From the NCBI RefSeq assembly GCF_017353185.1, contig NZ_JAFMYV010000001.1, positions 124,001 through 188,000 on the forward strand: a stretch of 64,000 nt of DNA. Reading direction: 5' to 3'. The position numbers were made by a program, and so were the translations under genes. Below, piece by piece: positions 7,811-15,129 of this stretch; position 1 is the stretch's first letter, and each line of letters begins with the position of its first letter. Origin of the DNA: Fibrella rubiginis (lineage in GTDB: Bacteria > Bacteroidota > Bacteroidia > Cytophagales > Spirosomataceae). The notes beneath the pieces are model-generated. The model did not search any database. It worked only from the letters and a program-made list of their open reading frames with translations, and had not been told where the DNA came from.

Positions 7811-9379
7811 ATGACTATCTACCAAATGCCCTTTACGCGGTTTCTGCTGGCCATCGGGCTGACCCTCACTATCGGCACATTGCCGACAACCAATCTGGCA
7901 TGTCTGGCGCAAACGCTTGGTTCAGCTCCTTCGGCCATTACGCCCGGCGGCTCAGCCACAGCAGTGTCGGCTACGGCGGGCAGCGCCACTAATACCCAGG
8001 CCAACGCTGTGCAGGTGCTGGGCCTGCAGCAGTGCATCGACATTGCGCTGAAGAACAACATCACCATTCAGCAGGGGCAGTTGCAGGTGGAAAGCAGCGA
8101 GTTGCAACTGCGGCAGTCACGGTTCAACCAACTGCCATCAGTTAACGCCTTTGTGTCGCAAAATATCAGCTCAGGATATAACGTAGATCCCGTTACTTAT
8201 CAGTTTGTTAACAGGACTATCGGATCAAATAACGTACAACTGAACGCAACAGTCCCCATCTTTCAAGGCTATCAGTTGAAAAACACAATCAGGCAAAACA
8301 AGCTGATCAGGCAAGCGACGGAGAAAGAACTAGCTGCAACGCAGAACAATGTTGCTCTCAACGTAATTCAGCAGTATCTCAACGTATTGACCGGAGCTGA
8401 GCAACTGGCTATTGCCAGGCGACAGGTGGAGACGTCGCAGGCTCAGGTTGACCGGACGCAGAAATTGGTAAACGCGGGTGCTGCCCCAGAGGCAAATCTC
8501 TTTGAAATCCGGGCGACACTCGCTAATGATCAACTGACGGTAGTAAACAATCAGAACACCGTAGACCTGGCTAAACTGGCTCTCCTACAGGCTATGAACC
8601 TGCCCGCCGGACAGCCGTTTGAGGTGGAGTTTATCAACCTGCCCGATCCACGGATTGAAGCCTACGAACTCCCTGCGTCAGAGGTATACAATGTAGCAAA
8701 GCAAACGCAACCACAACTGCTCGGAGCCGACTTGCGCGTAGAGGCTGCCCGTCGGAGTATTGAAGTAGCTCGTGCTGGCTTGTATCCTCGCCTTTCATTG
8801 AGTGGCAGTGTGAACACGATCTATTCATCAAATGGGAATCCGAAAATAACCCCTACGGGCACCATTGTCACGACTGAGATCGGTACAATCAACGTTGGGA
8901 ACGCATCTGTTCCTGTTTCTACAACGTCAACAGGGTTTGTTCGCTCCGAATACACGTTTCTAGAACAGCTGAACAACAACATCAGTCAAGGAATCTCATT
9001 GAACCTAAATATCCCAATTTTTGGCCAGCGCCTGGCGCGGACCAACATCACCAACGCTACGATTCAGCAGCGTAACGCGCAACTCAACGCCGACAATACG
9101 CGCCTGCAGCTACGGCAGCAAATAGAAACGGCCTACACAAGCCTGCTGGCTTCGTCGAACCGGTATCAGGCTACGGAAGCATCCGTAATTTCATTGGAAC
9201 GGGCCTTTCGCGCGGCCGAGAGTCGCTACAACGCCGGGTCTATTAACGCCACGGATTATAACATTGCCAAAAACCGCTATGACATTGCCCGCGGGCAGCT
9301 GGTACAGGCCAAATATGACTACGTATTCCGCGTCAAGATTTTAGATTTTTACCAGAACAAGCCACTTACATTTAATTAG
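7811..9379 (+). CDS. TolC-family outer-membrane efflux protein
   Basis: 522 aa from the ATG at 7811. The frame opens at 7733, but that start would overlap the divergent gene, and the signal peptide (residues ~7-36, ending CLAQ) begins just after 7811. The body shows two repeats of the OEP pattern: an early LQQCIDIALKNNITIQQ helix, then long amphipathic coiled-coil helices (QLELRQSRFNQLPSVNAFV-like), and again in the second half (YTSLLASSNRYQATEASV, SRYNAGSINATDYNIAKNR). Trimeric relatives form the outer-membrane channel and periplasmic tunnel of tripartite pumps. It is followed by the adaptor gene in the same direction, so the two should form an export operon. Confidence 0.92.
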   Translation: MTIYQMPFTRFLLAIGLTLTIGTLPTTNLACLAQTLGSAPSAITPGGSATAVSATAGSATNTQANAVQVLGLQQCIDIALKNNITIQQGQLQVESSELQLRQSRFNQLPSVNAFVSQNISSGYNVDPVTYQFVNRTIGSNNVQLNATVPIFQGYQLKNTIRQNKLIRQATEKELAATQNNVALNVIQQYLNVLTGAEQLAIARRQVETSQAQVDRTQKLVNAGAAPEANLFEIRATLANDQLTVVNNQNTVDLAKLALLQAMNLPAGQPFEVEFINLPDPRIEAYELPASEVYNVAKQTQPQLLGADLRVEAARRSIEVARAGLYPRLSLSGSVNTIYSSNGNPKITPTGTIVTTEIGTINVGNASVPVSTTSTGFVRSEYTFLEQLNNNISQGISLNLNIPIFGQRLARTNITNATIQQRNAQLNADNTRLQLRQQIETAYTSLLASSNRYQATEASVISLERAFRAAESRYNAGSINATDYNIAKNRYDIARGQLVQAKYDYVFRVKILDFYQNKPLTFN

Positions 9380-9498
9380 TGAATGAATGATTGAGCGAAT
9401 GAGCGAATAGCTTGGAGCGCTTTGCGCAGCGTATTTTTTAGACAGGCGCGAAGCGTTCCAAGCTATTCGCTCATTCGCTCAATCATTCATTCGCTCAT
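9380..9498. repeat. Word-built inverted repeat 2 (words TGAATGA, GAGCGAA)
   Basis: The left arm (about 9380-9420) consists of the words AATGAATGATTGAGCGAATG, then GAGCGAATAGCTTGG. The right arm (about 9446-9498) is its complement with one extra word (AATGAGCG). The apical part holds GCGC...GCGCGAAGCG. It fills the tolC-hlyD spacer almost completely, ending 6 nt before the next ATG. Confidence 0.9.
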
Positions 9499-9504
9499 TG
9501 ATTT

Positions 9505-10881
9505 ATGAAGAAAAAGTCAAATCGGGTTTGGTGGGTACTGGCCGCATTGGCGGTGGTACTAATTGTGGGACTGGTGGCGGCCAAACAGGCGGGCCTGATT
9601 GGGAAACCACCCATGACCGAAGTCGATTTTGCCGTGGCGCAACGCACCGACATTGTGGAGCGGGTGAGCGCGTCGGGTCGGGTGCAGCCCGAAGTAGAGG
9701 TGAAAATCAGCCCCGACGTGTCGGGTGAGATTATTGCCATGTACGTAAAAGAGGGCGATCCTGTGAAGGCGGGGCAACTGTTGTGCCGCATCCGTCCTGA
9801 CAATTACGAATCGTTTTCGGCGCGGGCGCAGGCCACCGTTAATCAGAGCAAAGCCCAGCTAGAGCAGAGCAAAGCGGGCGTATTACAGGCCGAAGCGCGG
9901 CTGATTCGCACCAAAGCCGACTACGAACGGAGCCGCAAACTGCTGGCCGACAAGGTGATTTCGCAGGCTGATTTTGAAACCGTCGAGGCCAATTACAACG
10001 TCGCCAAACAGGATATCGAAGCCCAGAAAGCCAATGTTCGGGCCGCTCAGTACAGCATCCAAAGCGCCGAAGCCAGCCTCCGCGATGCCAGAGAGAACCT
10101 GCGCAAAACCACCATCTACTCGCCTGTTAATGGCACGGTGTCTAAACTCAACGTGGAGCAGGGCGAGCGCGTGGTGGGTACGTCGCAGATGGCGGGTACA
10201 GAGATCATGCGCCTGGCGAACCTCAACAACATGGAGGTGCGGGTGAATGTCAACGAAAACGACATTGTGCGCGTCAGTCTTGGCGACACTGCCGATATTG
10301 AAGTAGACTCCTACACCACGGCAGGCCGCAAGTTCAAGGGTATCGTGACCGAGGTAGCCAACACCGCCAACGGCCTCACAAACGCCGCCGGCGTGGCAGC
10401 ATCGTCGGATGTGGTGACGGAATTTGAAGTAAAAATCAAGATTCTGAACAGCTCGTATACCGACCTGTCGGCTAAGTTGGGCGGCCGTGGATTTCCGTTT
10501 AAGCCGGGAATGACTGCCTCTGTCGAAATCATCACCGATCGCCGTCCGGCCGTGTTGTCGGTGCCTATCGCCGCCGTAACAACCCGGAGTGATAGTACGC
10601 AGGCACAAAAAGATGCGTCTAAAACAGATAACAATGCCCCTACTGACCAAGTCGTTGCAGCCCCGAAAAAGGCCGTTCGCGAGATCGTGTTTGTGGCTGA
10701 AAAGGGCAAAGCTGTGCAGCGTGAAGTAAAAACGGGTATCAGTGATTTTGAAAATATCCAGATCGTATCGGGTCTGAAGGCGGGTGATCAGGTCATTTCT
10801 GGTCCTTTCCTGGTTGTTTCGCAGAAATTGAAGCCCGGTGACCTGGTTACCAAGCGCGATCCAAACAAGAAAAAGGAGTGA
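9505..10881 (+). CDS. HlyD/MacA-type periplasmic adaptor of an efflux pump
   Basis: 458 aa. There is one N-terminal membrane anchor (residues ~9-30), followed by the first half of a lipoyl-like domain (VQPEVEVKISPDVSGEI), a long coiled-coil hairpin from ~115 to ~205 rich in Gln, Ala and Arg, the second lipoyl half (TIYSPVNGTVSKLNVEQGERV), a beta-barrel domain (INRVSLGDTADIEVDSY-like) and a C-terminal membrane-proximal domain. This is the MacA order. It joins an inner-membrane transporter to TolC and fits with the ABC ATPase and TolC gene nearby; no MacB permease is in the window. Its TGA stop lies inside the following inverted repeat. Confidence 0.92.
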   Translation: MKKKSNRVWWVLAALAVVLIVGLVAAKQAGLIGKPPMTEVDFAVAQRTDIVERVSASGRVQPEVEVKISPDVSGEIIAMYVKEGDPVKAGQLLCRIRPDNYESFSARAQATVNQSKAQLEQSKAGVLQAEARLIRTKADYERSRKLLADKVISQADFETVEANYNVAKQDIEAQKANVRAAQYSIQSAEASLRDARENLRKTTIYSPVNGTVSKLNVEQGERVVGTSQMAGTEIMRLANLNNMEVRVNVNENDIVRVSLGDTADIEVDSYTTAGRKFKGIVTEVANTANGLTNAAGVAASSDVVTEFEVKIKILNSSYTDLSAKLGGRGFPFKPGMTASVEIITDRRPAVLSVPIAAVTTRSDSTQAQKDASKTDNNAPTDQVVAAPKKAVREIVFVAEKGKAVQREVKTGISDFENIQIVSGLKAGDQVISGPFLVVSQKLKPGDLVTKRDPNKKKE

Positions 10882-10968
10882 GAAGCAAGAGATGAGAGGT
10901 AAGAGGCAAGAGAAGGGGCCCTACAGCTTGTCTCTTGCATCTTGCCTCCCATCTCTTGCTTCTCCTTC
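10879..10968. repeat. Word-built inverted repeat 3 (words AGGTAAG, GGCAAGAG)
   Basis: Left arm GAGAAGCAAGAGATGAGAGG plus TAAGAGGCAAGAGA, right arm its near-complement (TCTCTTGCATCTTGCCTCCC plus ATCTCTTGCTTCTC), loop AGGGGCCCTACAGCTTG. The repeat starts at the hlyD stop codon. There is no T run. Confidence 0.88.
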
Positions 10969-11027
10969 ATAAAACAGTTTCGGGAACGCTTCGTTAGCAA
11001 TACAGATCAATAATCAATTGCTGCCTA

Positions 11028-11675
11028 ATGCAGGGTACCGTCATTCATTACGACCCACTGACGCGTTGCGGTGTACTCCGCGCCGAAACTGATACGCCCA
11101 CGCCTGGTCAACTCCATTATTTTCGCGACGACGAGGTCATAAACGTTGGCCACATTACGCCAGGGCAACGTGTGACCCTGCGTACCAGCGTGGCTACCTA
11201 CGCCACAGACGCAGGTAACGATGCTAACGAGCCCGACGTTGAGTTCGTCGAAGCCGTGCCTGTTGACCATCCGGGGCAGTTTCATGATACCGTCCCGCGG
11301 AAACCATCGGCATTGGGTAACATTGCCGGTTTTGTACTGGCTCTGCTCACGCTGTTTTGTTTGCTGGGTGCAGGTGGTGAAACGGGCAATTTCTATACTA
11401 CGCCCGGCCCCAAACTGACCGAATCGCTGTTTGGCGTGCTGTCGGCGGTAGGGCTGGTAATTATGATGGTGCATTTTTTTGCCTTGTCGCCCCGCAAAAA
11501 TGTCCGGCGTACCTACTGGCTGGTAGCCATCAGTTCGCTGATTGCCTACATCTCGATGTCGTTTCGTGGGTTCGAGGCCGATCAGGCGGCCTCGGCTTAT
11601 GGCTGGGGGCTGTTAGCACTCGGATTCGCCGTTTACGTACTACCTTTCCGCCCCAAACAAAAACACCATAGATGA
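11028..11675 (+). CDS. Four-span membrane protein with cold-shock-like N-terminal domain
   Basis: 215 aa. Residues 1-65 follow the cold-shock/OB-fold pattern: G-T-V-I-H-Y-D at the start, G-V-L-R-A-E, Y-F-R-D-D-E-V-I, and T-P-G-Q-R-V-T-L near 48. The aromatic RNP motifs of true nucleic-acid-binding CSDs are poorly kept. Residues ~98-205 hold four hydrophobic spans. The gene overlaps the next by 4 nt (ATGA) and opens the tubulin/actin-like cluster, so translational coupling is likely. I know CSD-membrane fusions only as a general pattern; the role here is not known. Confidence 0.7.
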   Translation: MQGTVIHYDPLTRCGVLRAETDTPTPGQLHYFRDDEVINVGHITPGQRVTLRTSVATYATDAGNDANEPDVEFVEAVPVDHPGQFHDTVPRKPSALGNIAGFVLALLTLFCLLGAGGETGNFYTTPGPKLTESLFGVLSAVGLVIMMVHFFALSPRKNVRRTYWLVAISSLIAYISMSFRGFEADQAASAYGWGLLALGFAVYVLPFRPKQKHHR

Positions 11676-12934
11676 GATATTCTGTATGCCTGATGGCCCT
11701 TTTCCTGCTGTTTTCGGCCTGTGGTGGCGGCAAAAAGCGCGATAAAAAAGAAGTCGCCGCCCCTGCTAAAACAGAGTCGGTAGGGACTGTCCATTTCTTT
11801 CTGGAAACGTCGGCCAGTATGGGTGGTTACCTGAAGGGAGGCACCACGTTTAAAGACGTGGTGGCCGATGTGGTCACGAAAGCGAACCAGATCAGGCCTA
11901 CGTCACTCTATACCATTTCGGGAAAAGCCCCACAACCAGTAACAGGTGGCGTAAACTCGTTTGTGGCCCAACTGGCTACCACACCGCTGGCTACGGGCAA
12001 AAGCTCGGAGATGCACCAAATCTTTAAGCAGGTGGGTAGTAAGGCTACGGGCAATGACCTCGCCATTTTCGTGTCTGACTGCATCCTGTCGTTTCCCGAT
12101 GCCGACATCAAGAGCAACCCGGAGGTGAACCGCAGTGATGCGTCCAGCACGTTAAAAAACAATATTTACGACCAGTTTGCCTCCTTTAGCAAGCAGGGTA
12201 TCGGCGCTACAGTGCTGGCCTATACCTCACCTTTCAACGGTACTTACTACACCTACCAAAACCAAAAACAGAAGCTGGCGGGCGAACAGCGGCCGTTCTA
12301 CATCTGGGTTATTGGCAAACAAAAGCTGGTGGGTCCGTTTGTGCAACAACTGATTGATGGCTTAACTACGCCCCCCATCAAACGGCTTGACTTTGGTGCG
12401 GCCGGTGCGCTGAACCGGTACGACCTGTTTTTCGCCCTAAACAAAAAAGGCGACTGGCGGGCCGACCACAACAACGTAACCAACATCAGGATGGGCCGCA
12501 AAGCACAACCCGTTGAATTTGCTATTGGTCTGAACATGAGCGGTTTGCCCGACTACGCGCAGGCAGAAGCCTATTTAAAGAGTAACCTTGCCGCCACTGC
12601 CGACAACGGGGCTGTGAAACTGGTGAGCGTGCAGCGAAAAGACGCCGTGAAGACCGACCGCATGAGTGACCGCGAACAAAAATTGCTGAGCCAAAATACG
12701 CATGTGCTCACCTTCCGCGTTGATAACTTATTTGCCGATGCTGCCATGCTGACCCTGAAACTGCCCGTCCGTTTTGATACCTGGTACACCACCTGGTCGA
12801 CAATGGACGACCGGACAGAGGCAGGTCGCAAGAACAAGACCTTTGCCCTGGAACACCTCATGACCGGCGTCCGCGAAGCCTACCAAACCGGCGGCAATGA
12901 GTTTGCTAACTTGACTATTCAATTAAAAAAGTGA
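11672..12934 (+). CDS. Lipoprotein with von Willebrand A-like domain
   Basis: 420 aa. The lipobox is L-F-S-A-C with C17 as the lipidated cysteine, followed by a charged Lys/Asp/Glu linker. From ~40 a VWA-like core starts with the strand H-F-F-L-E-T-S-A-S-M, where a classic MIDAS would be D-x-S-x-S; the first acid is Glu here. A later strand D-L-A-I-F-V-S-D (~129-136) fits the third MIDAS loop. The C-terminal half (F-D-T-W-Y-T-T-W-S-T near 370) has no match I recognise. The chain overlaps the upstream gene by 4 nt and would sit in the membrane, facing the periplasm. The domain call rests on pattern only. Confidence 0.6.
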   Translation: MRYSVCLMALFLLFSACGGGKKRDKKEVAAPAKTESVGTVHFFLETSASMGGYLKGGTTFKDVVADVVTKANQIRPTSLYTISGKAPQPVTGGVNSFVAQLATTPLATGKSSEMHQIFKQVGSKATGNDLAIFVSDCILSFPDADIKSNPEVNRSDASSTLKNNIYDQFASFSKQGIGATVLAYTSPFNGTYYTYQNQKQKLAGEQRPFYIWVIGKQKLVGPFVQQLIDGLTTPPIKRLDFGAAGALNRYDLFFALNKKGDWRADHNNVTNIRMGRKAQPVEFAIGLNMSGLPDYAQAEAYLKSNLAATADNGAVKLVSVQRKDAVKTDRMSDREQKLLSQNTHVLTFRVDNLFADAAMLTLKLPVRFDTWYTTWSTMDDRTEAGRKNKTFALEHLMTGVREAYQTGGNEFANLTIQLKK

Positions 12935-13013
12935 TGAATGATAAACGATGAGTTTGCTTACGTCAGCCAGTTACTCTAGCGTAAGCAAACTCATCATTCA
13001 TCATTCATCATTC
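12931..13013. repeat. Word-built inverted repeat 4 (word ATGATGA)
   Basis: Left arm GTGATGAATGATAAACGATG plus AGTTTGCTTACG (12931-12962); right arm from 12980 to 13013, the complement with the words TCATCAT repeated three times. The loop contains TCAGCC. The TGA stop of the upstream lipoprotein gene (12932-12934) lies in the left arm, and the repeat ends 6 nt before the next start. Confidence 0.9.
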
Positions 13014-13019
13014 CCTTCT

Positions 13020-13394
13020 ATGTTCCAATCCATTTACGAACTCTTCCTTGGTCAGAATAATGACCCTATTTACGTTGACGAAATATTTGCGCCCGTTGGC
13101 ACCACCACTACGTTGGTTGCGCTGGTATTAGCCGCAATTTTTTACGCAGGCTTAGGGCGATGGAAAGCTGTTTTTCATCGCACCAGCCATTGGGTTATTA
13201 CGCTGATTGTCATGGCTGTATTCGGATTTTTCTACGCAACGTATTATGCTAAAGACCGCACCGGTGCTGATGATATGGACTCGTACATGACCAGTTTTGG
13301 TGGTGTAAATGCATTGCTGGCCGTAGTCTTATTTTTTCTCTTTTCACTGGCGTTAAAGAACGTGTCTATTTTCGCTAAAAGAACGCCTTTTTAA
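13020..13394 (+). CDS. Small three-span membrane protein
   Basis: 124 aa from the ATG at 13020 (MFQSIYELFLG). The frame runs upstream to 12948, but those codons translate the repeat. There are three hydrophobic segments (TLVALVLAAIFYAGL, WVITLIVMAVFGFFYATYY, ALLAVVLFFLFSLAL), each with charged flanks, and short soluble loops. It is placed between the VWA-like lipoprotein and the tubulin-like gene and is transcribed with them. No family recognised. It could be a membrane anchor for the cytoplasmic tubulin-like protein, which is inference from position. Confidence 0.75.
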   Translation: MFQSIYELFLGQNNDPIYVDEIFAPVGTTTTLVALVLAAIFYAGLGRWKAVFHRTSHWVITLIVMAVFGFFYATYYAKDRTGADDMDSYMTSFGGVNALLAVVLFFLFSLALKNVSIFAKRTPF

Positions 13395-13490
13395 ATGGAT
13401 TTGGGATTGCGGATTGCGGATTTTGGATAAGAGAACAGTGTAGTAATCCAAAATCCGCAATCCGCAATCCCAAATCCAAAATCCAAAATC
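13392..13490. repeat. Word-built inverted repeat 5 (words GGATTGC, GGATTTT)
   Basis: Left arm (13392-13428) GGATTTGGGATTGCGGATTG plus CGGATTTTGGAT; right arm (13445-13490) AATCCAAAATCCGCAATCCG plus further AATCC words, with two extra ATCCAAA units. Loop AAGAGAACAGTGTAGT. It starts at the stop of the three-span protein gene. Confidence 0.9.
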
Positions 13491-13494
13491 TTTT

Positions 13495-15000
13495 ATGAAA
13501 CTCTTTCTCTTTGGTATTGGCGGTACGGGGGCGCGGGTGTTGCGCTCGCTGACCATGCTGCTGGCAAGCGGCGCTAATGTGCCCGCTGATCTGACGATTA
13601 TTCCGATTCTGCTGGACATGGACATGCAGAACGGCGACACCGAACGGGCATTGCGGCTGGTTGACCTCTATCGCAGCATCCGGCAAACAGGCTACCCCAA
13701 TGGACCTAAAGTCGACGGGAAAACCACTGGCGTAGTCACGGCAGCGCGGCCATTTTTCAGTACGGCCCTGCAACCGCTAGGGTCGTTGCAAACCCCGGGC
13801 GAAGGTTCTCAGCAGCAGATTGGTGATTCTATTTTGCCCAAATTAACCGACCATCAGGGCACGTTCGAAGAGTTTTTGCAGGTGAGCAGCCTTGAAGACG
13901 TTGACCGTGAATTCCTGAAATTACTCTACGACAATTCGGCGAAGCCGACCAACGCTGAGTTGAAGCTGAACCTCTCGGTAGGGTTCAAGGGCAACCCAAA
14001 TATTGGTTCGGTGGTGTTCAACGCGCTGGAAGATTCGCCGGTGTACAGATACTTCACGAGTGCCTTCAATGATCAGACCGACCGGATTTTTGTGATCAGT
14101 TCCATCTTCGGTGGAACGGGGTCGGCGGGGTTCCCGCAGTTGATCAAGCTGTTGCAGCATCCGAGTCAGAAAGTGCCCATTCGCAACGCCAAGAAGGGTG
14201 CGGTGACGGTGATGCCTTATTTTGCGCTGGAAGAAAACAACCAAAGCGCCATTGATCAGAACCGGTTTTTGTCGAAAACAAAGGCCGCACTGTCATACTA
14301 TCAGAGCCAGATCAACCTCGACGCGCTCTACTACATTGGTGACCGGCCTGGTAGCAAGCTGTATCCTAACGTGGAAGGTGGCGCCAAGCAGGCCAACAAT
14401 GCTCACGTAGTCGAGATGCTGGCGGCCGAATCGGTGCTTGATTTTGCCCGGCGCGGGGCGGGAGACTTCAGCACCGACAAACGCTATCTCGAATATGGCC
14501 TGCGCCGCAATGACCGCAGCCTCGACCTTGCCCACTTCGGCGACAGTACGTATACCAACCTGCTGGAACCGTTGGTGCGGTTTACCTACGCCGCCAAATT
14601 CTACACCGATTTTGTACCCAACAACCTTGGCGAAGCCTTTGCCAAAAATCTGAACCTGCCACAGCAATTGCGCACGGCTACGTTCTACACTGCCCTCGAC
14701 AATTTTATTAATGCCTATAAAACGTGGGTCCGTGAACTGGCCACCAACGACCGGAGTTTCGCGCCGTTTGATCTCGACGCCGATTTCAATGGACTAATAC
14801 GCTCCAAGCGCATCGAAACAGGGTTCTTCAGTAAGGGCATCAGCGAAGGGTTTCTGCAGGACGTGGCGGGAAAAGGAGAAAACAGCCTTAAAGCCGCCTA
14901 CCCCGCCCCGGAACCCCGCTTCATGCAACTCCTGATGGACGTAGCTGATAAATGCCTCGAAAAACTCGGTCCGCTCAACCGTCAGTTGGCCGACGCTTGA
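13495..15000 (+). CDS. Tubulin/FtsZ-superfamily-like protein
   Basis: 501 aa. The N-terminus LFGIGGTGARVL (residues 5-16) is the G-rich nucleotide loop, and FGGTGSAGF at 205-213 matches the tubulin signature GGGTG(S/T)G on the T4 loop, preceded by a strand IFVISSI and followed by a helix. Spacing between the two (about 195 residues) is longer than in FtsZ (~100), so extra helices are inserted, including the E-D-V-D-R-E-F-L-K segment. FtsZ-like families with such insertions have been predicted to act in membrane remodelling. No TM segment is seen, so it is cytoplasmic and probably GTP-binding. It lies immediately upstream of an actin/Hsp70-like gene. The superfamily call is fair; it is not canonical FtsZ. 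Confidence 0.7.
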   Translation: MKLFLFGIGGTGARVLRSLTMLLASGANVPADLTIIPILLDMDMQNGDTERALRLVDLYRSIRQTGYPNGPKVDGKTTGVVTAARPFFSTALQPLGSLQTPGEGSQQQIGDSILPKLTDHQGTFEEFLQVSSLEDVDREFLKLLYDNSAKPTNAELKLNLSVGFKGNPNIGSVVFNALEDSPVYRYFTSAFNDQTDRIFVISSIFGGTGSAGFPQLIKLLQHPSQKVPIRNAKKGAVTVMPYFALEENNQSAIDQNRFLSKTKAALSYYQSQINLDALYYIGDRPGSKLYPNVEGGAKQANNAHVVEMLAAESVLDFARRGAGDFSTDKRYLEYGLRRNDRSLDLAHFGDSTYTNLLEPLVRFTYAAKFYTDFVPNNLGEAFAKNLNLPQQLRTATFYTALDNFINAYKTWVRELATNDRSFAPFDLDADFNGLIRSKRIETGFFSKGISEGFLQDVAGKGENSLKAAYPAPEPRFMQLLMDVADKCLEKLGPLNRQLADA

Positions 15001-15006
15001 TTGATA

Positions 15007-15121
15007 GTTCAGCGTTTAAAGTCTAACGTCTAAAGTTGCTTCGCGTTCTAGTACCTAAGAGCGCGAAGCAACTTTAGACGTTAGACTTTAAACGCTGAAC
15101 GTTAGACATCAGACATTAAAC
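15007..15121. repeat. Word-built inverted repeat 6 (GTTTAAAGTCTAA words, GCTTCGCG tip)
   Basis: Perfect 39-bp arms at 15007-15045 and 15062-15100. The outer part is GTTCAGCGTTTAAAGTCTAA, the inner part is GTTGCTTCGCG / CGCGAAGCAAC, the loop 16 nt. A tail of further words (GTTAGACATCAGACATTAAAC-like) follows to 15121. Confidence 0.95.
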
Positions 15122-15129
15122 TCATTCTC

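Noticed and set aside
9883..10650. 255-codon antisense frame in the HlyD gene
   Set aside because: The HlyD frame has the full adaptor architecture; the antisense frame has no motif.
12948..13019. Extended N-terminus of the three-span protein
   Set aside because: Codons 12948-13019 translate the word repeat; the natural start is the ATG at 13020.
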